From positions 1 to 45,295 of the forward strand of contig VEPA01000234.1 of assembly GCA_012026675.1 (NCBI GenBank): 45,295 nucleotides of DNA, read 5' to 3'. Under the pieces are notes generated by a model. The model was not told where the DNA came from. It worked only from the letters and a program-made list of their open reading frames with translations, and searched no databases. The translations under genes and the position numbers were made by a program. Shown here piece by piece: positions 34,711-42,282 of the stretch (the stretch's first letter is position 1; the number at the start of each line of letters is the position of its first letter). Source of the stretch: Betaproteobacteria bacterium. Lineage in GTDB: Bacteria > Pseudomonadota > Gammaproteobacteria > Burkholderiales > Rhodocyclaceae.

Positions 34711-35517
34711 ATGCTCGACATCCTCTACCGCGATGACTGCCTCATCGCCATCAACAAGCCCGCCGGCCTTCTGGTCCATCGCAGCAACATCGACCGTCAC
34801 GAAACACGCTTCGCCGTGCAATTGCTGCGCGACCAGATCGGGCAGCGCGTGCATCCGCTGCACCGGCTCGACAAGGGCACTTCAGGCGTGCTGCTGTTCG
34901 CCCTCGATGCCGAGAGTGCGCGCGAGGTCGGCGGCCAATTTCAGCGCGATGAGGTAAGCAAGTGCTACCTCGCCATCGTGCGCGGCTGGCCGCCTGACGC
35001 CGGAGTGATCGACCATCCGCTGTCGCGCCAGTTCGACGACTACGGCCGACGGCCCGGCACAGACAACGAATCCGCGGCGCTGCCCGCCGTCACCGAATAC
35101 CGCCGCCTTGCCACGGTCGAGCTGCCCGACGCCGTCGACCGCTATCCGACCGCGCGCTATGCACTCGTGGAACTGCAGCCCAGGACCGGACGCCACCACC
35201 AGTTGCGCCGCCACATGAAGCACATCGCCCATCCCATCATTGGCGACGCAACCTGGGGCAAGGGGATCCACAACCGCTACTTCCAGCAACGTTTCAACTG
35301 CGGGCGCTTGCTGCTGGCGTGCACGGCGGGCGAACTGCGGCATCCGCAGGATGGTCGCGCGCTTTCGATTGCGGCGCCGCTGGAGCACGGCTTTGCCAGC
35401 GTGGTCAGTGCGCTGGGATGGGCGGGGATTCACAACAAAGGGCAAATAATTCAAACAAATAATTCAATAGTTGACGACAGCACTCTGGTAAATTACTTTG
35501 GAGACATGGCCAGCTGA
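34711..35517 (+). CDS. truC: tRNA pseudouridine(65) synthase TruC
   Basis: RluA-family pseudouridine synthase of 268 aa. The match to TruC is close: ILYRDDCLIAINKPAGLLVHRS, RDQIGQRVHPLHRLDKGTSG with catalytic Asp54, then YPTARYALVELQPRTGRHHQ and LRRHMKHIAHPIIGDATWG. TruC modifies U65 in certain tRNAs, Ile1 and Asp in E. coli. The last ~28 residues after GWAGIHNKG are AT-rich and unlike the family. That stretch also contains the promoter of mtoX, so the native C-terminus may have been extended. The ATG at 34711 starts MLDILYRDD. Confidence 0.9.
   Translation: MLDILYRDDCLIAINKPAGLLVHRSNIDRHETRFAVQLLRDQIGQRVHPLHRLDKGTSGVLLFALDAESAREVGGQFQRDEVSKCYLAIVRGWPPDAGVIDHPLSRQFDDYGRRPGTDNESAALPAVTEYRRLATVELPDAVDRYPTARYALVELQPRTGRHHQLRRHMKHIAHPIIGDATWGKGIHNRYFQQRFNCGRLLLACTAGELRHPQDGRALSIAAPLEHGFASVVSALGWAGIHNKGQIIQTNNSIVDDSTLVNYFGDMAS
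35471..35499 (+). promoter_or_regulatory. Promoter candidate for mtoX
   Basis: TTGACG (35471-35476) and TACTTT (35494-35499) are spaced by 17 bases in a locally AT-rich stretch. It lies inside the truC 3' end and about 110 nt before the mtoX start, leaving a leader of roughly 110 nt. Confidence 0.5.
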
Positions 35518-35617
35518 TGCCATCAGGCTGACAGTGCCGGAGGTGTATCCGCACTTGCTTCCCCTCCGGCAAATGATGCAGCACCAAAAGCAGCACCACC
35601 CATCAGAGGAGAACAGC

Positions 35618-36961
35618 ATGGAATACACCCCACAGCCCAAAGGCCGCCCCCGCAAGATTGCACTGACGGTCGCCGTGTCGGCCACTCTGGCCGCTACTTC
35701 GGCATTCGCCGACGAAACCAGTTGCTCGCCCTTTACGCCGCTGATCAAGGGCCAGGAGGATCTGGTCTACGTCTGGACCCTTGGCGTCAAAGGGGTCGGC
35801 GACGGTTCCGACAAACTGGTCACGGTGGACGTCAATCCCGGTTCCAAAACCTACGGCAAGATCATCCACAAACTTTCGGTCGGCGGCCGTGGCGAGGTTC
35901 ATCACGTCGGCCTTTCGGACGACCGTCGCTATCTCTGGGGCGGTGCGCTTGATTCGAACAAGATTTACATCTTCGACATCGGCACCAATCCGGCCAAGCC
36001 GAAGCTGACGAAAACCATTACCGACTTCGTGCAGAAGACCGGTTTCGTCGGCCCGCACTCCTTCATCGCGATGCCGGGCCGCATGCTGATCACGCCGCTG
36101 TCGAACAAGAAAGACCACGGTGGTGAGACCGGGGTTGTCGTCTATAACAACAAGGGCGACTACGTGGCGCACTATCCCATGCCCAAGGAGGGCGGCGACG
36201 GCTACGGCTACGACGCCGGGATCAACCCGCAAAAGAACGTGTTCCTCACCTCATCCTTCACGGGATGGAACAACTACATGATGGACCTGGGCAAATTGGT
36301 CAAGGACGGCGAAGCGATGAAGCGTTTCGGCAATACCTCAGTCATGTGGGACATGAAGACCATGAAGCCGCTCAAGGTGTTCCAGACGCCGGGCGCACCG
36401 CTCGAGGTGCGCTGGTCTTGGAAAGCCGGCGACAACTGGGCCGTGACCACCACGGCACTGACCTCCAAGATCTGGATCTACAAGCAGGACGCCAAGGGCG
36501 AATGGCAGGTCAAGGACGTGGCCACCATCGGCGACCCGGCCAAGATTCCGCTGCCGGTGGATATCAGCATCACCGCCGATGGCCGCGGCATGTGGATCAA
36601 CACCTTCATGGACGGCAGTACGCGCTACTGGGACATGTCCGACCCGATGAAGCCGAAGGAAATCTTCACTAAAAAGATCGGTTCCCAGGTCAACATGGTG
36701 TCGCAAAGTTACGACGGCAAGCGGGTGTATTTCACCTCCTCGCTGCTGGGCAACTGGGACAAGAAGGGCAAGGACGACGAGCAGTTCCTGAAAATGTACA
36801 ACTGGGACGGCAAGGATCTCAAGCTGGCCTTCGAGATCGATTTCTACAAGGAGAAACTCGGTCGCGCCCACCACATGAAGTTCCAGGCGCGCGATCTGTC
36901 GCCCCTCAAGCCGCTGGCGGCGGCGCCGACAGCGCCCACGCAGCTGGCGAGCACGCAGTAG
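35618..36961 (+). CDS. mtoX: Methanethiol oxidase (SBP56/selenium-binding protein family)
   Basis: Periplasmic SBP56-family protein of 447 aa. Characterised bacterial members are copper-dependent methanethiol oxidases that convert methanethiol to formaldehyde, hydrogen sulfide and hydrogen peroxide. Residues about 12-31 are a Sec signal peptide (ALTVAVSATLAATSAFA). Conserved His-rich blocks are VHHVGLSDDRRYLWGGALD, VGPHSFIAMPG and GRAHHMKFQ. The ATG at 35618 has AGAGGAGA seven bases upstream. A SCO1/SenC-like gene and a MauG-like gene follow, the same order described for the enzyme in Hyphomicrobium, which makes this the best functional guess. Other SBP56 roles cannot be excluded. Confidence 0.9.
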   Translation: MEYTPQPKGRPRKIALTVAVSATLAATSAFADETSCSPFTPLIKGQEDLVYVWTLGVKGVGDGSDKLVTVDVNPGSKTYGKIIHKLSVGGRGEVHHVGLSDDRRYLWGGALDSNKIYIFDIGTNPAKPKLTKTITDFVQKTGFVGPHSFIAMPGRMLITPLSNKKDHGGETGVVVYNNKGDYVAHYPMPKEGGDGYGYDAGINPQKNVFLTSSFTGWNNYMMDLGKLVKDGEAMKRFGNTSVMWDMKTMKPLKVFQTPGAPLEVRWSWKAGDNWAVTTTALTSKIWIYKQDAKGEWQVKDVATIGDPAKIPLPVDISITADGRGMWINTFMDGSTRYWDMSDPMKPKEIFTKKIGSQVNMVSQSYDGKRVYFTSSLLGNWDKKGKDDEQFLKMYNWDGKDLKLAFEIDFYKEKLGRAHHMKFQARDLSPLKPLAAAPTAPTQLASTQ

Positions 36962-36967
36962 CGCCAG

Positions 36968-37675
36968 GTGGTTTCCTTCCTGCCGCGCAATAGCCGCGGC
37001 CTCGTTCGAGGCTGCGGATTTTTTCTGGGTTGGCTGTTGGCCGCTGTCGCGTCGGCCGCGCCGCGCATGGATTTCGTGCCCCCGGCGGCAGGCAGCTACA
37101 AGCTGGAGCGAATCCAGCCGGCAACGGACGGTGCCGTGCTCGATGCCGAAGGCAAGCGGCGCCGCCTGGCGGACTTCACGCAAGGCCGGATCACCCTGCT
37201 GGCCTTCATGTACGCTTCCTGCGTTGATCCGAATGGCTGTCCCTATGCCCTGACTGTGATGCACACGCTCAAGGCCGAACTCGAAAAACTGCCGGAGGCC
37301 CGCGGCCGGATTGGCTTCGTCAGCCTCTCCTTCGATCCGGAGCGCGACACGCCACAAGCCCTCGCGCATTACGCCCACGAGCATGGCGGTCACGCACACG
37401 GCAGCGCGGCGCAGCACCTGGCCTGGGATTTCCTGACCACGCGCTCGCGCCGCGAACTGCTGCCCATCCTCAATGGATTCGGCCAGGACGTCGGGGTGGA
37501 TGTCGATAAGGCCACCGGCAAACCGCTCGGCACCTACAGCCATGTGCTGAAGGTATTCCTCATCGACCGGCAGCGCATGGTGCGCGAGATTTACACGACC
37601 GACTATCTGCTGGCGCCGATGGTGCTGAACGACATCAAGACGCTGCTGATGGAAGACGGGGTCAGGCGAAAATGA
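36968..37675 (+). CDS. SCO1/SenC-like copper chaperone
   Basis: A 235-aa thioredoxin-fold protein expected to deliver copper in the periplasm, presumably to MtoX. Start is GTG at 36968, six bases after the mtoX stop, and gives a signal peptide (GCGFFLGWLLAAVASA). No ATG is available upstream of this peptide. The copper site has Cys85 and Cys91 in SCVDPNGCPYA and His192 in YSHVLKVFLID. The spacing is C-x5-C, while classical SCO proteins have C-x3-C. A terminator-like hairpin overlaps the signal-peptide codons. The stop overlaps mauG by four bases (ATGA). Confidence 0.87.
   Translation: MVSFLPRNSRGLVRGCGFFLGWLLAAVASAAPRMDFVPPAAGSYKLERIQPATDGAVLDAEGKRRRLADFTQGRITLLAFMYASCVDPNGCPYALTVMHTLKAELEKLPEARGRIGFVSLSFDPERDTPQALAHYAHEHGGHAHGSAAQHLAWDFLTTRSRRELLPILNGFGQDVGVDVDKATGKPLGTYSHVLKVFLIDRQRMVREIYTTDYLLAPMVLNDIKTLLMEDGVRRK
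36994..37024 (+). terminator. Terminator-like hairpin overlapping the start of the SCO gene
   Basis: CCGCGGCCTC (36994-37003) pairs with GAGGCTGCGG (37008-37017), with one G-T wobble, around a 4-nt loop, and ATTTTTTC follows. It has the form of an intrinsic terminator 33 nt after the mtoX stop, but it lies inside the SCO signal-peptide coding region. It could reduce transcription of the SCO and mauG genes compared with mtoX. Confidence 0.65.
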
Positions 37676-38862
37676 AGCGCCTGGCGGGCATCCTGCTGCT
37701 CTGGGTGCTGGTCCTGTCTTCCTGCGAACGGCCCGGCGACCCGGACAATGCAACGCTCAGCCTGGCGCCCCCGCTTGGCCTGCCGGTCATTCCGCTGTCG
37801 CCCGACCATCCGCTGCCGCAGGCCAGGATCGAACTCGGGCGGACGTTGTTCATGGATCGCCGGCTTTCGCACAACAACACCCTGTCCTGTGCCATGTGCC
37901 ATGTGCCCGAGCAAGGCTTCACCTCCAACGAACTGGGCACCGCCGTCGGTATCGAGGGCCAGACCGTTCGCCGCAATGCGCCCACGGTGTACAACGTCGC
38001 CTATGTTGAGCAGCTGTTCCATGACGGCCGCGAGTTCAGCCTGGAAAACCAGGTCTGGGGGCCGCTGCTTGCGGGCAACGAAATGGGCAATCCCTCCATT
38101 GGTTACGTGATCGAGAAAATCAAGGTGTTGCCCGACTATGCCGGCCGCTTCGAAAGGGCCTTCGCCGGGCGCGGCCCAGACGTATTGACCGTAGGCCAGG
38201 CACTGGCCGCCTACCAGCGCACGCTGGTCTCCGCCAATTCGCGTTTCGACCGCTGGTACTACGGCAAGGAACAGGGCGCGCTGACGACCGAGGAACAAGC
38301 TGGATTCCGGCTGTTCAGCGGCAAGGCCGGCTGCAGCGCCTGCCATCTGGCCGGAGAAAAACACGCGCTGCTGACCGACAATCGCTTTCACAACACAGGA
38401 GTCGGCTACGCGTACAGCCTGAGGCTCCCCAGGAAACACGTCGTGCAACTGTCGCCGGGCAAGTTCATTGAACTCGAGGACAAGGCGCTGGACTCTTTCG
38501 AGCAGCCGCTGCCCGACGTCGGACGCTATGAAGTGACCCTCGACCCGGCGGACTCCTGGGCCTACCGCACGCCGAGCCTGCGCAACGTCGCGCTGACTTC
38601 GCCCTACATGCACAATGGCTCGCTAGCCACCCTGGAAGACGTCGTGGAATTCTACGACCGCGGCGGCATCGACAACCCGCAGAAAGATCCTTTGCTTACG
38701 CCGCTCGGCCTCTCCGCGACGGAAAAGCAGGCCCTCGCCGCCTTCCTTCGCAGCCTGACGGGCGACAATGTGCAAAAACTGGTGACGGAGGCCCGTGCCG
38801 CGCAGCCGGCCGACACGCCGCCGGCAAAGGATCCGGCCAGCACTTACCGACGCGGCTACTAG
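37672..38862 (+). CDS. mauG: MauG-like di-heme cytochrome c peroxidase lipoprotein
   Basis: A 396-aa di-heme protein. Two c-type heme sites are visible, CAMCH (73-77) and CSACH (221-225). NAPTVYN (103-109) and the C-terminal YRTPSLRNVALTSPYMHNG are family marks. The N-terminus has a lipobox LSSC (Cys18), so it is probably anchored to a membrane facing the periplasm. MauG oxidises tryptophans to make TTQ in methylamine dehydrogenase, and a similar maturation of MtoX has been proposed. Ordinary peroxide removal is the alternative, and would suit the H2O2 made by MtoX. It overlaps the SCO gene by four bases. Confidence 0.88.
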   Translation: MKRLAGILLLWVLVLSSCERPGDPDNATLSLAPPLGLPVIPLSPDHPLPQARIELGRTLFMDRRLSHNNTLSCAMCHVPEQGFTSNELGTAVGIEGQTVRRNAPTVYNVAYVEQLFHDGREFSLENQVWGPLLAGNEMGNPSIGYVIEKIKVLPDYAGRFERAFAGRGPDVLTVGQALAAYQRTLVSANSRFDRWYYGKEQGALTTEEQAGFRLFSGKAGCSACHLAGEKHALLTDNRFHNTGVGYAYSLRLPRKHVVQLSPGKFIELEDKALDSFEQPLPDVGRYEVTLDPADSWAYRTPSLRNVALTSPYMHNGSLATLEDVVEFYDRGGIDNPQKDPLLTPLGLSATEKQALAAFLRSLTGDNVQKLVTEARAAQPADTPPAKDPASTYRRGY

Positions 38863-38870
38863 CGGACCCG

Positions 38871-38887
38871 TTCCAATGCTATTGGAA
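38871..38887. terminator. Small hairpin between convergent mauG and collagen-like genes
   Basis: TTCCAAT (38871-38877) pairs perfectly with ATTGGAA (38881-38887) around GCT. It fills the 27-bp gap between converging genes. It lacks a clear T-run, so it may be only a weak shared terminator or a transcript-end stabiliser. Confidence 0.3.
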
Positions 38888-38889
38888 AC

Positions 38890-39261
38890 TCAGCGTGCGG
38901 GGGCTGCTGGCGGAATGACTATCACGGTATCGCCGCCAGTCTTGCCTTGTGCACCCGTTGCGCCGGTATTCCCGGTATCACCGGTGGCTCCCGTGGCTCC
39001 AGTGGCTCCGGTATAGCCAGGCGATCCCTTTGCGCCGGTATCCCCCGTCGATCCTGGCGCGCCGGTATAGCCAGGCGCCCCCTTTGCGCCGGTATCCCCG
39101 GTCGTTCCTGGTGCGCCGGTATAGCCGGTCGCGCCCGGTGCGCCGGCCGGGCCGGCAGGTCCGGCAACGGGAACCGCCACTGGAACTACAGCGACCGGCC
39201 TGTCGCACGCACTCAGTGCCAGAACCATCAGTGCTGCCGAAAATACTATTGAATGCTTCAT
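38890..39261 (-). CDS. Collagen-like repeat lipoprotein
   Basis: A 123-aa predicted lipoprotein. The signal peptide ends in the lipobox LSAC (Cys19), followed by a Val/Pro linker. Residues about 33-110 are an uninterrupted Gly-X-Y collagen-like tract rich in GAPG, GYTG, GDTG and GATG units. The tail is Pro/Ala. Thr and Ala dominate the Y positions, as in bacterial collagens, where Thr or charged residues replace hydroxyproline. The ATG at 39261 has AGAGGAAA upstream. It should form surface-anchored trimers, which is inference. Its repeats make long open frames in other frames, which I discard. Confidence 0.85.
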   Translation of the reverse strand: MKHSIVFSAALMVLALSACDRPVAVVPVAVPVAGPAGPAGAPGATGYTGAPGTTGDTGAKGAPGYTGAPGSTGDTGAKGSPGYTGATGATGATGDTGNTGATGAQGKTGGDTVIVIPPAAPAR

Positions 39262-39572
39262 GATTTATTTCCTCTTGACTGTTTAATGACAATGGCCGAC
39301 TTGAACTGGCGTCCTCGCCGCCGGAGTTACAGCCGAAAGGTAGGCGGTATCCTTGGGCAGGTCTGTTCGCTGGAGCACTGAAGAACGCAGATTCGACCAA
39401 TTGTTCTGCCTGGTTTGTCGCGCGATCCTGTCCCCGCTTTGCGGTGATTTTTTGGAAATTGAGGCGCTTATGTGCGGAACCGAACGAAGGCTTTCGCACT
39501 TGCGGCGTAAAAACCTTCCATGCACTGCATTACCCTCCCCATACCCGCGCGCAAGTCCAAGGAGCAAGCTTC
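39262..39572. other. Divergent intergenic region
   Basis: These 311 bases lie between the divergent starts of the collagen-like gene and the small membrane protein. They hold the two ribosome binding sites and presumably both promoters. I see no RNA gene, repeat or further ORF with coding character. A poly-T stretch (ATTTTTTGG near 39448) is not preceded by a good stem. Confidence 0.5.
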
Positions 39573-39800
39573 ATGAAACCAAATCTGCTTATCGGCATCG
39601 TACTGATCGTCCTGGGTGGCGCCGTTCTCGGCTACCAGGAATACAGCTACACGACAAAAGAACAGGTTCTCCAGATCGGGCCGATCACGGCGACGGCCGA
39701 ACAGACCCATACAGTTTCGCTGCCGCCACTGCTGGGCTGGCTTCTGATCGGCGGTGGAGTATTTCTGCTGGCCTACTCGGCAATGACCAAAAAGAACTGA
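39573..39800 (+). CDS. Small two-helix membrane protein
   Basis: A 75-aa protein with two membrane helices (about 4-20, NLLIGIVLIVLGGAVLG, and 50-69, LLGWLLIGGGVFLLAYS). Between them is a polar loop, QEYSYTTKEQVLQIGPITAT, facing one side. The ATG at 39573 has AAGGAG eight bases upstream, so the long N-terminal extension of the frame is not used. Similar small proteins are widespread in proteobacteria and usually listed as hypothetical. I infer no function. It stands alone between two divergently or oppositely oriented lipoprotein genes. Confidence 0.75.
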   Translation: MKPNLLIGIVLIVLGGAVLGYQEYSYTTKEQVLQIGPITATAEQTHTVSLPPLLGWLLIGGGVFLLAYSAMTKKN

Positions 39801-39924
39801 CAGGCAGGAACGAGCCCGACCAACGGATCTGTTCGATCTCAAAAGTCGGTGCCGACGCTACGGCGGCCTTGCCCTTTTCGTCACCACCGAGCGGGCAGGG
39901 CGATCCGATGCGCATCAATTCGGC

Positions 39925-40317
39925 CTACCTCCGATCACGGCGGTCACGGCCATGATCCCGGTCGTCGTCACGTCCATCACCACGGCCGTCACCACGTTCA
40001 TTTCCGCGTCCGTCACCGCGTCCGTCACCGCGTCCATCACCACGTCCATCACCGCGGGCTGCGAACCTGGTTTCTTTCGGGTAATGGCTTCTGGGGAGAT
40101 CGGTCCAGGGTCCGGAACGTGAATTCGAGTAGCGCCAGCGGTTATCGTCGTAGTAGTAGTGATATCCGTTGTAATAGTAATAGGGCTCCACGCCCAATTC
40201 CACAATTACCGGCAGTGCCGGTACCACGACCACTCCAGAGCGGTGGTCCGCGGGTGCTACTACGCAGGCGCTGAGCAGAAGCGCCGTAAGTGGCAAGACA
40301 ATCAGTATTCTCTTCAT
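39925..40317 (-). CDS. Lipoprotein with Tyr-rich region and GDGR tandem repeats
   Basis: A 130-aa predicted lipoprotein with lipobox LSAC (Cys18). Residues about 45-75 are rich in Tyr and Trp (EPYYYYNGYHYYYDDNRWRY), like the YxWGxW-type envelope proteins. From about residue 90 the chain is a strongly charged repeat of Gly-Asp-Gly-Arg, ending in an Asp/Arg tail (DDDRDHGRDRRDRR). RGD tripeptides recur. I chose the ATG at 40317, with AGGAG seven bases upstream; an ATG two codons earlier sits too close to it. A role in the envelope is inferred from the signal only. The repeat may be disordered or bind polyanions. Confidence 0.78.
   Translation of the reverse strand: MKRILIVLPLTALLLSACVVAPADHRSGVVVVPALPVIVELGVEPYYYYNGYHYYYDDNRWRYSNSRSGPWTDLPRSHYPKETRFAARGDGRGDGRGDGRGDGRGNERGDGRGDGRDDDRDHGRDRRDRR
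39966..40049. repeat. 12-bp tandem repeat, seven units
   Basis: Seven head-to-tail 12-base units based on CGCGTCCRTCAC run from 39966 to 40049, four of them nearly identical (40002-40049). In the minus frame each unit codes for one GDGR tetrapeptide of the lipoprotein. Because the unit is a multiple of three, slipped-strand changes would lengthen or shorten the protein without a frameshift. Confidence 0.8.
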
Positions 40318-40347
40318 TTCCATTCTCCTGAATGAGTGACGCATCAA

Positions 40348-40770
40348 TTCAAGGATTACTGGCCCGGCCCCTGCCGGCGTCAGCGATCTGCAAGCTACGT
40401 CAAATCAATGCACCTGAATCTTGGATGCCCGTCCGCGCGCCGTCAGTTCGACAGCGAACATAACCAAGCCCCAGATAAGGAAAGCTCCTGAGTGTCCGGC
40501 GAGGGTGGATCCTGTTCGCTACTACCCTCCCCCCGATTTCCTTGCGGCACGGACCGCAAGTGCTCACTGCAAAACGGCCTGTTGCCGGGAACAGAAGTCG
40601 GTGGCGGGTCGTTCTGCGTGCTTGGGCGTTGCACGACTTGGACTGCACTTCACGGGTGGTAACTCAAAGCGCGCTCCGACGACGACGGAGCATGCGCATG
40701 CGCGTAAGATGTCGCCCTTTCCGCGATTGACGCCTTTGGGCAATTGCAGAGTCGCTACCGAGAAACCGCC
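40348..40770. other. Intergenic region without a recognisable gene
   Basis: These 423 bases separate the GDGR lipoprotein from the methyltransferase, with starts diverging. Short ORFs on both strands overlap one another and have no ribosome binding site or family resemblance. A small stem CTCCG/CGGAG lies near 40675-40691, followed by the palindrome GCATGCGCATGC. I cannot identify an RNA or mobile remnant. Confidence 0.5.
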
Positions 40771-41787
40771 ATGCCAGCTACCCTCCACCCCTTGCTTGCT
40801 GCCGCCCTTGATGCGCGTGCCGACCTGATAGCGCGCCTGCACGCCGAGCAGACCGACGCCTACCGCCTGTTCCACGGCAGCGTCGAGGGCCATCCCGGCC
40901 TGACCATCGACCGCTATGGCGAGCTGCTGCTGGTGCAGTGTTTCCACAGCCCGCTGACGCCAGAGGCCCTGGCTGAGATCGAGTCCTTCTACGCCGCCCG
41001 CCTTCCCGGCCTGACGCCGGTCTACAACGACCGCAGCCAGGCCAATTCGCGCATCGGCAACCCGCTGCCGCCGGACCGGCTCGAAGCGGCGATGATGGCG
41101 CGCGAGATGCACGAGATGGGCGTCAGCTACCGCATCGCCGGACGCCACGCGGGGCAGGACCCCTGGCGCTTCCTCGACCTGCGCGCTGCGCGGCGCCGGG
41201 TAATGCAGGAGGCGCCCGGCAAGTCGGTGTTGAACCTCTTCGCCTACACCGGTGGCGTCGGCATCGCGGCGGCGAACGCCGGGGCGCGCTTCGTGGTCAA
41301 TGTCGATTTCGCCGATTCGAGCATCATGATCGGCAAGGAGAATGCGCGCCTGAACGACTTGCCGGTGCGCCCGCGCTTCGTCAAATGCGACGCCTTCGCC
41401 GCGATGCGCCAGTATGCAGGCATCGGCCAGCCCGAGCGCGTACGCGGCAAGCTCATGCCGCCCTTCCCCAAGCTGGAGGCGCAGACCTTCGACCTGGTCT
41501 TCCTCGCTCCGCCGCGCCATGCCAAGAGCCCCTTCGGCGTGGTCGATCTCGTCAATGACTACGCCTCGGTGTTCAAGCCGGCGTTGCTGTGCACAAGCGC
41601 AGGAGGCACGCTGATCTGCACCAACAACGTCGCCGACGTGAAACGCGACGCCTGGCTGGACCAGTTGCAGCGCAGCGCTACCACGGCCGGCCGGCCCATC
41701 CGCGACATGGAATGGATCATGCCGGAAGCCGACTTCCCCAGTTCCGACGGCCAGCCGCCGCTCAAGATCGCCCTGCTGCGAGTTTGA
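40771..41787 (+). CDS. Class I SAM-dependent rRNA methyltransferase (RlmI/RlmK-like)
   Basis: A 338-aa protein similar to the RlmI/RlmK methyltransferase group. The N-terminal part carries GHPGLTIDRYGELLLVQ. SAM motif I is NLFAYTGGVGIAAANAGA, and VNVDFADSS supplies the acidic residue after strand 2. Motif IV, normally DPPR or DPPK, reads APPRHAKSPFG, so Asp is replaced by Ala at residue 246 (codon GCT at 41506-41508). That Asp normally contributes to catalysis. The PUA domain of RlmI is not evident. The ATG at 40771 begins MPATLHPLL. A thioredoxin gene follows after 16 nt. It is either impaired, differently wired, or affected by a single-base error. Confidence 0.85.
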   Translation: MPATLHPLLAAALDARADLIARLHAEQTDAYRLFHGSVEGHPGLTIDRYGELLLVQCFHSPLTPEALAEIESFYAARLPGLTPVYNDRSQANSRIGNPLPPDRLEAAMMAREMHEMGVSYRIAGRHAGQDPWRFLDLRAARRRVMQEAPGKSVLNLFAYTGGVGIAAANAGARFVVNVDFADSSIMIGKENARLNDLPVRPRFVKCDAFAAMRQYAGIGQPERVRGKLMPPFPKLEAQTFDLVFLAPPRHAKSPFGVVDLVNDYASVFKPALLCTSAGGTLICTNNVADVKRDAWLDQLQRSATTAGRPIRDMEWIMPEADFPSSDGQPPLKIALLRV

Positions 41788-41803
41788 TGCAAGGGACGCT
41801 CCG

Positions 41804-42175
41804 ATGCATCTGAAGCAACACGCAGCAGCAACGATCTTCGACGTCACCGAGGAGGATTTCGATGCAGCGGTGGTCGCGCGCTCGCAGCAGGTCCCGGTGC
41901 TGGTCGACATCGGCGCCGACTGGTGCGCGCCCTGCCGCATCCTTGGACCGCTGCTGGAACGCCTGACGCGCAGCTACGGCGGCGCCTTCCTGCTCGCCAA
42001 CGTGGACGCCGACGAGAACATGCGCATCGCCGGAAGGCACAAGGTGCGCGGCTTTCCGACCGTGATCGCCTACAGCCGCGGCGTGGAAATCGACCGCTTC
42101 CACAGCGCGCAGACCGAAGGATTCCTGCGCAAATTCATCGACGGCGTGATCGAACGCCACGCGGCGCACGAATAA
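41804..42175 (+). CDS. Thioredoxin-like protein
   Basis: A 123-aa cytoplasmic thioredoxin-fold protein with active site WCAPC (Cys41, Cys44), slightly different from the WCGPC of classical TrxA. The cis-proline block GFPTVIAY and the strand LANVDADENMRIAGRHKV are typical. No signal peptide or membrane helix is seen. An N-terminal extension of about ten residues precedes the fold. It starts 16 nt after the methyltransferase gene and is probably co-transcribed with it. It would serve as a general disulfide reductase; the specific partner is not evident. Confidence 0.9.
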   Translation: MHLKQHAAATIFDVTEEDFDAAVVARSQQVPVLVDIGADWCAPCRILGPLLERLTRSYGGAFLLANVDADENMRIAGRHKVRGFPTVIAYSRGVEIDRFHSAQTEGFLRKFIDGVIERHAAHE

Positions 42176-42282
42176 ACGCGGGCTATTTGGCCCGAACTCT
42201 GGGATAATGCGCGGTTCTCCGGCCGATTCGACATTTCCGGCCCGTCTTTTCCTCGAAATCCCCTGCTCCGCGCGGGTACGCC

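Noticed and set aside
38947-39263. Repeat-rich ORFs opposite the collagen-like gene
   Set aside because: They are shadows of the Gly-X-Y repeat; the minus frame has a signal peptide, lipobox and ribosome binding site.
39954-40055. Possible CRISPR-like array
   Set aside because: The 12-bp units are directly adjacent, without spacers, and code for GDGR in frame.
40400-40648. 82-codon ORF and overlapping frames in the 40.3-40.8 kb gap
   Set aside because: No ribosome binding site, mutually overlapping frames and no family resemblance; could be debris but I cannot show it.
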